A DNA stretch of 64,000 bases from Peptococcus simiae. Lineage in GTDB: Bacteria; Bacillota; Peptococcia; Peptococcales; Peptococcaceae. Made by a program: the position numbers and the translations under genes. Positions 41,363 through 49,192 of this stretch are shown in pieces (the stretch's first letter is position 1; every line of letters starts with the position of its first letter). The DNA lies in contig NZ_JBJUVG010000003.1 in assembly GCF_046097595.1 (NCBI RefSeq), forward strand, positions 90,147-154,146, given 5' to 3'. The notes beneath the pieces are model-generated. The model did not search any database, was not told where the DNA came from, and saw only the letters and a program-made list of their open reading frames with translations.

Positions 41363-41635
41363 ATGTCCAGGAGAACCATTGAGCATTTACGTAAGGCATT
41401 AACGCCGTTTGTCGGTTGTGACATTGATGTTGATGCGAATGTAGGCCGCAAACGCATAGTCCCCTATGAAGGTGTTTTGGAGAATACATATCCAAACCTA
41501 TTTGTTGTTCGCGTGGGGGATGAAGCGGATGAAGATGAGCGTCGCTTATCTTTCAGCTATGTAGACCTATTTACCGGTAATGTGGTGATCTCATTACATA
41601 AGGATGGGCACACTTACTCTCTGGCCAAATCCTAA
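41363..41635 (+). CDS. veg: Veg family protein
   Basis: 90 residues. The Veg fold (small SH3-like beta barrel) is recognised by IEHLRKALTPFVGCDIDVDANVGRKRI-type start, YEGVLENTYPNLFVVRV and LSFSYVDLFTGNVVISL. In Bacillus subtilis Veg stimulates biofilm formation and its promoter is among the strongest known; the tandem consensus promoters here agree. Ribosome site GGGTGAAGG. Confidence 0.85.
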   Translation: MSRRTIEHLRKALTPFVGCDIDVDANVGRKRIVPYEGVLENTYPNLFVVRVGDEADEDERRLSFSYVDLFTGNVVISLHKDGHTYSLAKS

Positions 41636-41690
41636 TGGATGCCAAAAGACCCTACGGGGTCATTTTTGTCAAGAAGGACCAGTATTTTTG

Positions 41691-41719
41691 TTTAGAAATG
41701 AAAAAGCCGGTTATATACT
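41691..41719 (+). promoter_or_regulatory. Promoter of rubrerythrin
   Basis: TTTAGA (41691-41696), 17-bp spacer, TATACT (41714-41719), about 78 bp upstream of the ATG. Confidence 0.6.
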
Positions 41720-41796
41720 AGCTTAGGTGAGTATGTCACCGATGATATTGATTTGGAGGAAATCATTTAATCATTTTCGAGGAGGAGATTAGAGAA

Positions 41797-42366
41797 ATGA
41801 AAGACATTAAAGGGACTAAAACAGAAGCAAACTTACAAGAAGCCTTTGCCGGTGAATCTATGGCACGTAATAAATATGATTATTTTGGGGCACAAGCTAA
41901 AAAAGACGGCTATGTGCAAATCCAAAATATCTTCTTTGAAACGGCTAGACAAGAACACCAGCACGCTAAATTGTGGTTCCGTTACTTAAACGGCGGCAAA
42001 ATCCCTGCTACCCCTGAAGCCCTGACTATGGCTGCTGAAGGTGAAAACTACGAGTGGACCGACATGTACAAGCGCATGGAAGAAGACGCTCGTGCAGAAG
42101 GCTTTGATGAAATTGCCGATCGCTTCAAACACGTTGGCGAAGTTGAACGTGAACACGAAAGACGTTACCTGGCCCTGTTAGAATCTGTCAACAATGACAC
42201 CGTATTCAAACGTGACCATGACGTCCGCTGGAAATGCTGCAACTGCGGCTACATCTATGTAGGCAAAGAAGCACCGGAAAAATGCCCGGCCTGCTTACAT
42301 CCGAAAGCACACTTCGAAGTGCAAGTAGAATCCTACGCACAAGATAACAGCGATATCGTGAAATAA
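41797..42366 (+). CDS. rbr: Rubrerythrin
   Basis: 189 residues. The N-terminal diiron ferritin-like domain has the paired ExxH/E motifs (EAFAGESMARNKYDYF, ETARQEHQHAKLWF, EVEREHERRYLALLE). The C-terminal rubredoxin domain has WKCCNCGYIY and KCPACLHPKAHF, binding one Fe(Cys)4. An NADH-peroxidase that protects anaerobes from H2O2. Its A/T-ending codons are unlike the GC-rich neighbours and look like those of a highly expressed gene. Ribosome site GAGGAGGAG. Confidence 0.96.
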   Translation: MKDIKGTKTEANLQEAFAGESMARNKYDYFGAQAKKDGYVQIQNIFFETARQEHQHAKLWFRYLNGGKIPATPEALTMAAEGENYEWTDMYKRMEEDARAEGFDEIADRFKHVGEVEREHERRYLALLESVNNDTVFKRDHDVRWKCCNCGYIYVGKEAPEKCPACLHPKAHFEVQVESYAQDNSDIVK

Positions 42367-42383
42367 GTCTGACTGACATGTCG

Positions 42384-42412
42384 AAAAACCACCGGGTCTC
42401 CGGTGGTTTTTT
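42384..42412 (+). terminator. Terminator after rubrerythrin
   Basis: AAAACCACCGG-GTCT-CCGGTGGTTTTTT. Confidence 0.92.
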
Positions 42413-42479
42413 ATTTTGCCCTGGTAAAAAAATCTGCTAGTCAAGCTTGCGCAAAAGGGATCCCTTTAAGAGCAATCTG

Positions 42480-42488
42480 TGCTATAAT
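42480..42488 (+). promoter_or_regulatory. Extended -10 promoter of the small membrane protein
   Basis: TGC-TATAAT (TATAAT 42483-42488), 23 bp upstream of the ATG; no clear -35. Confidence 0.5.
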
Positions 42489-42510
42489 TCCCTGAAAGGA
42501 GGTTGTTGGC

Positions 42511-42774
42511 ATGAGAACAGTCGGCAAAAATGTAGAAAGATGGACCCTAGTCCTTGGCCTAGCAGCCCTGGTGGTCAGCTTTATTTTTAAAGAGGCCTGG
42601 ATAGGGGCCTTCCGGCCCATCGGCTTCACCAGCCTTGTCATTTGCCCCTTGCTTGGGCTTGTAGGCTTGGTTGGCTCGATTTTTCATAAGAATATTTTAT
42701 TTGCCTTTTTAAATGGCCTCCTGGCCCTTAGCTTTTTCCTAATTATGGGGATTGGCTACAGCCTGCTGGGCTGA
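42511..42774 (+). CDS. Small membrane protein of unknown function
   Basis: 87 residues, family not recognised. Three hydrophobic segments at about 13-27, 39-57 and 62-85, with a short basic N-terminus (MRTVGKNVERW). ATG has GAAAGGAGG in good position. Codon use is like that of the neighbours. A single gene with its own promoter and a terminator at 42791-42820. Confidence 0.65.
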   Translation: MRTVGKNVERWTLVLGLAALVVSFIFKEAWIGAFRPIGFTSLVICPLLGLVGLVGSIFHKNILFAFLNGLLALSFFLIMGIGYSLLG

Positions 42775-42790
42775 CCTGGTGGCGGCTGGA

Positions 42791-42820
42791 GGACAGGGCC
42801 CTTCACCCGTCCGTTTTTTT
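42791..42820 (+). terminator. Probable terminator
   Basis: GGAC(A)GGG / CCC-GTCC stem with a bulged A, followed by seven T. Confidence 0.6.
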
Positions 42821-42922
42821 ATGGGCTATGGATGAGGGACAAGACCAAGGCAGCCCTTTATACAAAAAGGACAAGCCTTAGGGGCCAGTTCAGAGAAATC
42901 GTAAAAATAAGGCTAAACTTTA

Positions 42923-42951
42923 TTGACATTTGTTCCATCTTCCGATATACT
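42923..42951 (+). promoter_or_regulatory. tRNA-Ser promoter overlapped by an inverted repeat
   Basis: Consensus TTGACA (42923-42928), 17-bp spacer, TATACT (42946-42951). CCGATAT-actta-ATATCGG (42942-42960) overlaps the -10. Confidence 0.8.
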
Positions 42952-42970
42952 TAATATCGGCTTTTCACTT

Positions 42971-43059
42971 GGAGAGATGTCCGAGCTTGGCTGAAGGAGC
43001 ACGACTGGAAATCGTGTATACGGGAAACCGTATCGAGGGTTCGAATCCCTCTCTCTCCG
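42971..43059 (+). tRNA. tRNA-Ser (anticodon GGA)
   Basis: Class II tRNA of 89 nt. Acceptor stem GGAGAGA / TCTCTCC with discriminator G, anticodon stem CACGA / TCGTG around CTGGAAA (anticodon GGA, reads UCC/UCU), long variable arm ATACGG-GAAA-CCGTAT, T arm GAGGG-TTCGAAT-CCCTC. CCA is not encoded. Confidence 0.97.
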
Positions 43060-43064
43060 TCTAC

Positions 43065-43101
43065 CCCCGATCCGGGATATTCCGGATCGGGGTCTTTTTT
43101 T
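43065..43101 (+). terminator. Terminator after tRNA-Ser
   Basis: CCCCGATCCGG / CCGGATCGGGG stem followed by TCTTTTTTT. Confidence 0.92.
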
Positions 43102-43135
43102 GTTCAAAAATAAGGGGCCCAGCCAGGGGCAGGTA

Positions 43136-43165
43136 TAAAAAAAGGCCACCGGTTGGACGGTGGCC
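43136..43165 (-). terminator. Terminator after the glycyl radical enzyme operon
   Basis: Minus-strand GGCCACCG / CGGTGGCC followed by seven T; 44 bp beyond the activase stop. Confidence 0.85.
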
Positions 43166-43208
43166 CAGTAAAGGGTTTTAATCTAACGTTTGAGGCGTAG
43201 GCCGAAAG

Positions 43209-44129
43209 CTAGGCATCTGTCACAGGGTCGCAGCCGGCCTGCCGGATGACCGCCTTGAGGGTCTGGATATGGGATGGGTCAGGGGCCTGGTAGAGGGGCT
43301 GGTCCTGGCCCAGGGCCTGGGCCTTGTCCCGTCCCAGGGCGTGGTAGGGGAGGAGGTCAATGGCCGGGTCCTGGGCGTATTGGGCCACAAACTGGGCCAG
43401 CCGGCGGATATGGTCCGGGTCATCATTGACCCCCTGCAAGAGGGGGATTCGGACGATGACCCTGGGATGCCGGGCGGCCAGCCGCTTAAAGTTGTCCTGG
43501 ATTAGGCGGTTGTCCAGGCCGGTCAGCTGGCGGTGCCGGGCCGGGTCCATGTGCTTGAGGTCGAAGAAGACCAGGTCCAGCCGGGCCAGGGTCGGCCAGA
43601 GGCGGTCAAAGTCAAAGTAGCCACAGGTTTCCATGGCCTGGCTGATGGCCAGGTCGTAGAAGCGTTGGCTTAACCGGTCTAAGAAAGCCGCCTGACCGGT
43701 GCATTCGCCACCGGAATAGGTCACGCCCCCGCCGGAAGCGGTGAAAAAGGACTGGTAGGGGAGGACGGCCTGGACCAGGTCGTCGACGGTGTAGGCCGAG
43801 ATGGTTGGCCGGCGGGCGCCTGTCGGGCAGGCGGTGGCACAAAGGCCGCAGCCTTGGCACCGGGCCCGGTCCTGGGCCCGGCTGAGGTCTAAGCCTCCGG
43901 GATAGGGGCAGACGGCCCGGCAGGCCTGGCAGGCCTGACACTTATCCGGGTAGAAGAGGATGGCCTTTTTCAGGCTGGCCGTTTCCGGGTTGGCGCACCA
44001 GCGGCAGGCCAGGGGGCAGCCGGCAAAGAAAAAGGTGGTCCGGATGCCATCGCCATCATGGACGGAAAAATGCTGGATATTGGTCAGGTAGCCATAGAGG
44101 GGGCCGGTGGTCGGTTTAGAAGCTGTCAT
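43209..44129 (-). CDS. Glycyl radical enzyme activating protein
   Basis: 306 residues from ATG 44129; a longer start at 44153 would lie further inside the enzyme gene. Radical SAM cluster FFFAGCPLACRWCANPE (Cx3Cx2C), then a two-cluster ferredoxin insert CQACQACRAVCP and CQGCGLCATACP typical of dehydratase- and decarboxylase-type activases, unlike PflA, which lacks it. SAM site GGGVTYSGGECTGQ. It makes the glycyl radical on the enzyme encoded just upstream, which it overlaps by 14 bp. Confidence 0.93.
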   Translation of the reverse strand: MTASKPTTGPLYGYLTNIQHFSVHDGDGIRTTFFFAGCPLACRWCANPETASLKKAILFYPDKCQACQACRAVCPYPGGLDLSRAQDRARCQGCGLCATACPTGARRPTISAYTVDDLVQAVLPYQSFFTASGGGVTYSGGECTGQAAFLDRLSQRFYDLAISQAMETCGYFDFDRLWPTLARLDLVFFDLKHMDPARHRQLTGLDNRLIQDNFKRLAARHPRVIVRIPLLQGVNDDPDHIRRLAQFVAQYAQDPAIDLLPYHALGRDKAQALGQDQPLYQAPDPSHIQTLKAVIRQAGCDPVTDA

Positions 44130-46482
44130 GGCTATTCCGGTCAATGATGGCATCCTGCATAGACCGGGACAGGTTCACAAATTGGGTGGAATAGCCGGCC
44201 ACGCGGACGAGGAGGTCCCGGTAGTTTTCCGGGTTTTTCTGGGCAGCGTAGAGGGTCTCGTTGGAGACGGTATTGAACTGGACATGGAAGCCGCCCAGGT
44301 TAAAGAAACTCTTGATCATATGGCCCAGGTTGGCCCGACCCCGGGGATTGTTGACCAGGCTGGGGCTCATCCGGAGGTTCATAAGGGTCCCACCGGAATG
44401 GACGTCCTGGTTGAGCTTGGCGGCGCTCCGCATGGCGGCCAGGGGGGTGGACTGGTCGGTCCCTGCATAGGGGGAGACCCCTTCGGAAATCGGGGCCCGG
44501 GCATGGCGACCATCCGGTGTAGCCCCTAGGATTTTCCCGGTGGGTAGGTAGTTGGAAATCCCCATAAAGGCAGACTTAAAGGCATTTCCATTGATGTCCT
44601 TATAGCTGTTGATGGCCTCATACTGGTGGTTGGCGATTTTAACGGCAATCCGGTCTACTTCATCGATGTTGTTGCCATACTTGGGTAGGTTGAGGATCTT
44701 TTGCCGGAGGACTTCATAGCCGGCCCAATCGGCTTCCAGGGCCTGGTGGAGGTCCTCGGCCGAGACGGTCTTTTCATCAAAGACCAGGTGCTTGATGGCA
44801 TAGAGGGCATTGGCGCAGACGGCAATCCCCATGGAGGTGATGACCGGGCCCACATTGTATTCCGCCCCACAGTCGACCAGGTCCCGGCCATTTTCCAGGC
44901 AGGCGCCTAAGGTGGCGGACAGGAAGGGACGGGGGGCCTGGTCCCGGTGGAGCTTCTGGGCCAGGAGGGTATTGGATACGGACAGGGCGACCAGCCGGTC
45001 AAATTCAGCAAAGAAGGCCGCTTCCAGGTCAGCATAGCTGGCGTAGTCCGGCAGGCTTTTGTCGGAAATCCCCTTTTTTTCCCCGGTCAGCCGGAGTTTG
45101 CCGCCGGTTAGGGCAAATTCCAGGGCGGCAGGGATATTGAGGTTGACGGCTGAGGTCCATTCACTGACCTTGCGGAAGTGGGGGACCACGCAGCCGCAGT
45201 TATTCCAGTCCCGGGCATCTGTCGGTGAAATGCCATTGTTTAGGAGCATCTTGTAACCGACTTCATCATTGTGGATGGCCGGGAAACCGGTGCCCAGGGC
45301 GACCAGGTCGGTCACCGCATTGACAAAGGCCTGGGGGGCATCCTGGTGGAGCCGGACCGATAGGCCGGGCTGGTGGGTTTGCAATTCGCCGGTGGCCTTG
45401 AGGGCCAGATAGGAGACGGCATTGGTGGCGTCCTGGCCCTGGCGGTCCTTACCGCCGACGGTGAGGTTTTGGAACTGGTTGTAGCCGGCAAAGAAGTCGG
45501 CTGTATTTGAAGAAATGGTCCAGACCCATTCCGACATCTTGAGCCAGAGAGACTCGATGAGTTCCAGGGCCCAGTCTTCCGTGAGTCGGCCGGCGGCGAC
45601 GTCTTTTTCATAATAGGGGAAGGTGTACTGGTCAAACCGGCCCGGGTTCAGGGCCAGGGGGTTTTCGGCTAAGATCCCGCCCAGCTGGGTAAACCAGACA
45701 AACTGGAGGGCCTCCCAGAAGGTGGTGGGCGGGTGTTCCGGCACCCGGCGGCAGTTGGCGGCGATGGTCAGGAGCTCTTCTCGGCGGGCGCCGCCGGCGT
45801 CTTTGGCCAGGGTCTCGGCCTGGTCGGCATAGCGGTTGGCCAGGCGGATAATCCCTTCAGCTGTGAGGATAATGGACCGGTAAAAGGTCATCTTGTCCAA
45901 GTCCTCGGCCCGGGTAGCAGAGAGGCTTTCCAGCTTGGCCTTGGCCTCCCGGATAATGCCGCCAAAGCCCTTGACAAAGAGGACCTCCTGGTAGTCCGGG
46001 GTGATTTCCCCGACAGACTGCCGCCACTTGGAGTCGTTGTCGACGATGGAGGTATCGACGGTGACCTTGGCGGCTTCCGGGTCGACCTGGTTTAAAAAGG
46101 CTTCCTCCAGGCTCTTGCCGGCCCAGTAGGGGAAGACGTGCTTGCGTAAGTAGTCTTTTTGCTCCGGCTCAATGGCATAGGGGTCTTGGGGGCGTTCGGC
46201 GAAGCGGTCCATTTCCCGGTCAACCCAGGACCAGGAAAATTCCGGGGTCAGAACGCCGCACTTCCGGTATTCACCCAGGGCGCCGACAATCAGCTCCCCT
46301 TCAAAGATGTAGACCCCCAATTCTTCGCAGGTATCCTTAAAGGCCATGGCTCGGCGGATGGGGGTGGCCATGCCTTCGGTCCGTTGGTGGGATTCGGTCC
46401 AAATCCGAGCCCGTTCAATGGAAATATGGGGCATGGTGTTGATGTAGTTGTCTTTGGCTTGACGGATGCGATCAGATAGCAT
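44116..46482 (-). CDS. Glycyl radical enzyme of unassigned substrate (GCVVP active site)
   Basis: 788 residues, full length for the PFL-like family. The glycyl radical motif RVAGYST places the radical on Gly763. The thiyl loop reads NNCGCVVPHF, so Cys431 is the probable catalytic Cys, with Cys429 two residues before. Dehydratases of glycerol, propanediol and hydroxyproline, choline lyase and isethionate lyase have GCVEP, in which Glu is the base; here it is Val433. Pyruvate formate-lyase has CC and is excluded. So neither 1,2-elimination by the usual base nor pyruvate cleavage is predicted. Cotranscribed with its activase and an XRE-cupin regulator; a divergent SLC13-type permease suggests an anionic substrate. 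ATG follows AAAGGAGG. Confidence 0.85.
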   Translation of the reverse strand: MLSDRIRQAKDNYINTMPHISIERARIWTESHQRTEGMATPIRRAMAFKDTCEELGVYIFEGELIVGALGEYRKCGVLTPEFSWSWVDREMDRFAERPQDPYAIEPEQKDYLRKHVFPYWAGKSLEEAFLNQVDPEAAKVTVDTSIVDNDSKWRQSVGEITPDYQEVLFVKGFGGIIREAKAKLESLSATRAEDLDKMTFYRSIILTAEGIIRLANRYADQAETLAKDAGGARREELLTIAANCRRVPEHPPTTFWEALQFVWFTQLGGILAENPLALNPGRFDQYTFPYYEKDVAAGRLTEDWALELIESLWLKMSEWVWTISSNTADFFAGYNQFQNLTVGGKDRQGQDATNAVSYLALKATGELQTHQPGLSVRLHQDAPQAFVNAVTDLVALGTGFPAIHNDEVGYKMLLNNGISPTDARDWNNCGCVVPHFRKVSEWTSAVNLNIPAALEFALTGGKLRLTGEKKGISDKSLPDYASYADLEAAFFAEFDRLVALSVSNTLLAQKLHRDQAPRPFLSATLGACLENGRDLVDCGAEYNVGPVITSMGIAVCANALYAIKHLVFDEKTVSAEDLHQALEADWAGYEVLRQKILNLPKYGNNIDEVDRIAVKIANHQYEAINSYKDINGNAFKSAFMGISNYLPTGKILGATPDGRHARAPISEGVSPYAGTDQSTPLAAMRSAAKLNQDVHSGGTLMNLRMSPSLVNNPRGRANLGHMIKSFFNLGGFHVQFNTVSNETLYAAQKNPENYRDLLVRVAGYSTQFVNLSRSMQDAIIDRNSHDSF

Positions 46483-46500
46483 AGGGACCTCCTTTAGGAC

Positions 46501-47049
46501 TCAGTAAGACATGATATCTTGAAAAACAAGGGTTTCTTCCGTTTCGTTGATGTATTGGTGGCTGCCCGAGGGGACAAAGCGGAAGCCTGTCGGGGCCTTT
46601 AACCGGTGGGGCTGACCGTGACAGATGAGGGTCAGGGTCCCCTGGGTGACAATGATGTGCTCGTACCTGGCATTGGGATGGGCGGTAGAGGTATAGCCCG
46701 TGCCGGGGGCCATGGTGACGTAGAAATAATCGAAACCGGTTTCCGGTGCAAAGGGAAAGACAGGACAGAGCCGGACCGCCCCATCGGCTTCAGTGAGGAC
46801 CTCTTCCTGGCCGATGGCCACCTGGAGGTAGCGGTCACTGTCATCGGCCAGGAGGGAGGCAAAAGATACTTTGAAGCCGCCGGCAATTTTCCATAAGGTG
46901 GTGATGCTCGGGGTCGATTCGCCCCGCTCGATTTGGCCTAGCATGGTTTTGGAGACATTACACAGGTCGCTGGCAGCGGCCAGGCTTAGGCTCCGGTCCT
47001 TGCGCAGGGCCTTGAGCCTGTCACCAAGAAAGGGGAAAGGATCGTTCAT
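46501..47049 (-). CDS. XRE-family regulator with C-terminal cupin
   Basis: 182 residues from ATG 47049 with AGGAGG ahead; the frame to 47172 runs through the promoter. The N-terminal XRE helix-turn-helix is RLKALRKDRSLSLAAASDL with recognition helix SKTMLGQIERGES. The C-terminal cupin (about 105-182) has TSTAHPNARYEHIIV and FVPSGSHQYIN. Such HTH-cupin proteins sense small ligands. It leads the enzyme-activase operon, and palindromes AGCGTACGCT and ACGTACGT lie at its own start point, so it is likely the local sensor of the substrate or product. Confidence 0.87.
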   Translation of the reverse strand: MNDPFPFLGDRLKALRKDRSLSLAAASDLCNVSKTMLGQIERGESTPSITTLWKIAGGFKVSFASLLADDSDRYLQVAIGQEEVLTEADGAVRLCPVFPFAPETGFDYFYVTMAPGTGYTSTAHPNARYEHIIVTQGTLTLICHGQPHRLKAPTGFRFVPSGSHQYINETEETLVFQDIMSY

Positions 47050-47084
47050 AGGGCCTCCTAAATAAAAAAGTTTAACCGCAAAAC

Positions 47085-47105
47085 AGCGTACGCTATAACG
47101 TACGT
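47085..47105. promoter_or_regulatory. Palindrome pair, likely operator of the XRE-cupin regulator
   Basis: AGCGTACGCT (47085-47094) and ACGTACGT (47098-47105), at or just downstream of the regulator transcription start. Confidence 0.5.
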
Positions 47106-47107
47106 AT

Positions 47108-47136
47108 AGATTAGCAAAGAAGGGGACCCATGTCAA
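47108..47136 (-). promoter_or_regulatory. Promoter of the regulator-enzyme-activase operon
   Basis: Minus strand TTGACA (47131-47136), 17-bp spacer, TAATCT (47108-47113). Confidence 0.7.
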
Positions 47137-47172
47137 TAAATTCAGACAATTAACTGACCCTCTAGCGGCCAA

Positions 47173-47201
47173 TTGACCTGGTATTTTTCTTCCTTTACAC
47201 T
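47173..47201 (+). promoter_or_regulatory. Promoter of the SLC13-type permease
   Basis: TTGACC (47173-47178), 17-bp spacer, TACACT (47196-47201), divergent from the regulator promoter. Confidence 0.65.
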
Positions 47202-47249
47202 GAAACGGTACTTATTTTTATTGCTGTGAATGATGAAGGAGGTATTTGC

Positions 47250-48704
47250 TTGACGAATCAAAAGAAAAACTGGGCCTATTTGGTCAATAGCCTGGTCACC
47301 CTGGGGATTATGTTTGGCTTTTCCCTACTGCCGGCGCCGGGGACCATCACGCCCCTGGGGATGCAAATTTTAGGCATTTTTATTGCCCTCATCTACGGCT
47401 GGTCAACGGTCGGGACCATTTGGCCCAGCCTGGCCGGGATCTTGGCCATGGGCTTTACCGACTACGCCACCGTTTCTGAGGCTATTATGCAGGCCATGGG
47501 TAATGATGTGGTCTGGCAGCTCCTGCTTATTATGGCCATGCTGGTGCCTATTGAAAATGAAGGGGTGGCCAACCATATTTCCAAGTTCTTTTTAAGCCTG
47601 CCCATCGTCAAGGGCCGGCCCTGGGCTTTTAGTGCGATTTTCTTATTTGCCACCTATGTGCTTTCGGCCTCTACCAGCGGGACGGCGACCATCCTGCTCA
47701 TGTGGGCCATCTTATACAGCATCCTCCGGTCGGTGGGCTATACCATTGCCGACCGCTACACCTCTTTGATGATCTTTGGGGTGGTCTATGCCAGTATTTT
47801 AGGCTTTGCCACCTTCCCCTTTAAAGGGCCGGCCCTGGCCATATTACGGTCTTATGCGGCCGCTTCCGGCCAGGTCATGGATAATGCCCTCTATATGGCG
47901 GTCGTTATACCGACCACGCTCGTCATGCTGGCCGGTTACCTCCTGGCCATGCGGGTCATCTTCAGGCCGGATACCGAGAAGCTTAAAAATATTGACTTAC
48001 AGGCCTACTTTGATGCCCTGGACCTCCACCAAATGAACCGCCGGCAGAGGGTCCTCCTGGGGGTCTTGTGCATGAGTATTTTACTGATGTTCCTGCCCAG
48101 TATCATGCCCAAGACCTGGGCATTAACCGCTTTCCTACAGGCCCTTGGCTCGTCCGGGGTTATGGTCCTCATTGTAACGGTGATGATTGCCGTCCGGGTT
48201 GAGGGCAAGCCCCTTTTGAACTTTAAGCAGGCAGCTGCCCAGATTCAGTGGGGGATTGTCTTCCTGGTTATGGCCGCCCTCTTTGTGGCCGGCGCCCTTT
48301 GCAGCGAAGGGACCGGGGTGACGGACTACTTCCATGACGTCCTCTACCCGGTTTTAGGCGGCCGGTCTCTGGCAGTCTTTAGCCTCCTGGGTGTCTTGAG
48401 CGGGACCGTCATTACCAACTTTGGTAATAATGCAGCCATGGGGGTGGTCCTCATGCCCCTGATTCATGCCCTGTCTGCCGGTGGCGACTTTAACCCCCTC
48501 GTCCCGGTGACCCTGGTCACCATGAGCGTTTTTGTCGCGGTCATCACCCCGGTGGCCTCGCCCCATGCGGCCCTCCTGCATGGGAACAGGGAGTGGATTA
48601 GCGGCCGCCATGTCTACCTTTATGCCGTTTCCATGACCCTGTGGAGTGTTTTTGTCACCATGCTGGTGGGCCTACCCCTGGCCCGGTTGGTTTTCGGCAG
48701 TTAA
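47250..48704 (+). CDS. SLC13/DASS-type anion permease
   Basis: 484 residues from a TTG at 47250 with AAGGAGG at 7 bp; the ATG at 47226 precedes that site. About 12 membrane segments with the two-fold repeat of divalent anion:sodium symporters: SASTSGTATILLMWAIL matches the SNT-type motif of repeat 1, and GTVITNFGNNAAMGVVLMPL that of repeat 2, followed by TPVASPHAALLHG. Likely imports a carboxylate, sulfonate or sulfate ester for the neighbouring glycyl radical enzyme. Confidence 0.82.
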   Translation: MTNQKKNWAYLVNSLVTLGIMFGFSLLPAPGTITPLGMQILGIFIALIYGWSTVGTIWPSLAGILAMGFTDYATVSEAIMQAMGNDVVWQLLLIMAMLVPIENEGVANHISKFFLSLPIVKGRPWAFSAIFLFATYVLSASTSGTATILLMWAILYSILRSVGYTIADRYTSLMIFGVVYASILGFATFPFKGPALAILRSYAAASGQVMDNALYMAVVIPTTLVMLAGYLLAMRVIFRPDTEKLKNIDLQAYFDALDLHQMNRRQRVLLGVLCMSILLMFLPSIMPKTWALTAFLQALGSSGVMVLIVTVMIAVRVEGKPLLNFKQAAAQIQWGIVFLVMAALFVAGALCSEGTGVTDYFHDVLYPVLGGRSLAVFSLLGVLSGTVITNFGNNAAMGVVLMPLIHALSAGGDFNPLVPVTLVTMSVFVAVITPVASPHAALLHGNREWISGRHVYLYAVSMTLWSVFVTMLVGLPLARLVFGS

Positions 48705-48708
48705 TGAG

Positions 48709-48751
48709 AAGCCGTACCTGCATCCTCCAAGGAGCTAGGTACGGCTTTTTT
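48709..48751 (+). terminator. Terminator after the permease
   Basis: AAGCCGTACCT / AGGTACGGCTT with inner CTCC/GGAG pairing, followed by TTTT. Confidence 0.88.
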
Positions 48752-48765
48752 GCGCAAATATAAAA

Positions 48766-48787
48766 AAATCGCCCACAAGGGCGATTT
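48766..48787 (-). terminator. Terminator of the SRP RNA
   Basis: Minus-strand AAATCGCCC-TTGT-GGGCGATTT followed by TTTTA, 10 bp after the RNA 3' end. Confidence 0.88.
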
Positions 48788-48796
48788 GATGATATG

Positions 48797-49066
48797 TAGC
48801 CGCACACCGACCATTGAAAAACGCTCCCAAGCGGCAAACCACCAGCCGGCTCGAGCCAGGCACCCCGGCGGCACATATGTGGACCTGCTTATTGCTGCTT
48901 CCTTCCGGACCTGACAAGGTTCACAGGGACATATTGCGTCGGACCCGACTGTCATCACTACTTAATGATCGCCAGACCTTAAAATTACTTCCCGCGGGTC
49001 GGCCTCAGTCCTGCTATAGCGGATTGCAGGTAACAGGGCACCGCTAGCGCCCCACCTAGTGCGGTT
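48797..49066 (-). ncRNA. ffs: Signal recognition particle RNA, long Bacillota form
   Basis: About 270 nt on the minus strand. The S-domain core GTCAGGTCCGGAAGGAAGCA (near 48896-48918) binds Ffh. The 5' end has the Alu-type CTAGGTGGGGCGCTAGCGG and GTGCCCTG pieces, and ACCGCAC at the 5' end pairs with GTGTGCGG at the 3' end. This matches the B. subtilis-type scRNA, longer than the 4.5S RNA of proteobacteria. Ends are given to within a few bases. Confidence 0.95.
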
Positions 49067-49071
49067 TTTCT

Positions 49072-49100
49072 ATTATACAGGTCTGGGGCTGTTTTTGCAA
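49072..49100 (-). promoter_or_regulatory. Promoter of the SRP RNA
   Basis: Minus strand TTGCAA (49095-49100), 17-bp spacer, consensus TATAAT (49072-49077). Confidence 0.85.
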
Positions 49101-49127
49101 GAAGGCCTTTTATCCCGGGTGGGCTTT

Positions 49128-49158
49128 TGTGGTAAAAGGTGGAAAAGTGAGTTATAAT
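49128..49158 (+). promoter_or_regulatory. Promoter of the ketopantoate reductase-like gene
   Basis: Consensus TATAAT (49153-49158); -35 weak, TTGTGG at 49128 with a 19-bp spacer. Confidence 0.5.
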
Positions 49159-49192
49159 TAAGCCAAAGTTAAATCATTTGGGAGTGATGTAA

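Noticed and set aside
42930..43181. Open frame across tRNA-Ser
   Set aside because: It runs through the tRNA, its promoter and its terminator; no coding signal.
44116..46482. Pyruvate formate-lyase
   Set aside because: The catalytic Cys-Cys pair of PflB is absent; the loop is CGCVVP, and the activase carries the ferredoxin insert that PflA lacks.
48655..49047. Several short open frames between 48.65 and 49.05 kb
   Set aside because: They overlap the SRP RNA and two terminators; the RNA explains the sequence conservation.
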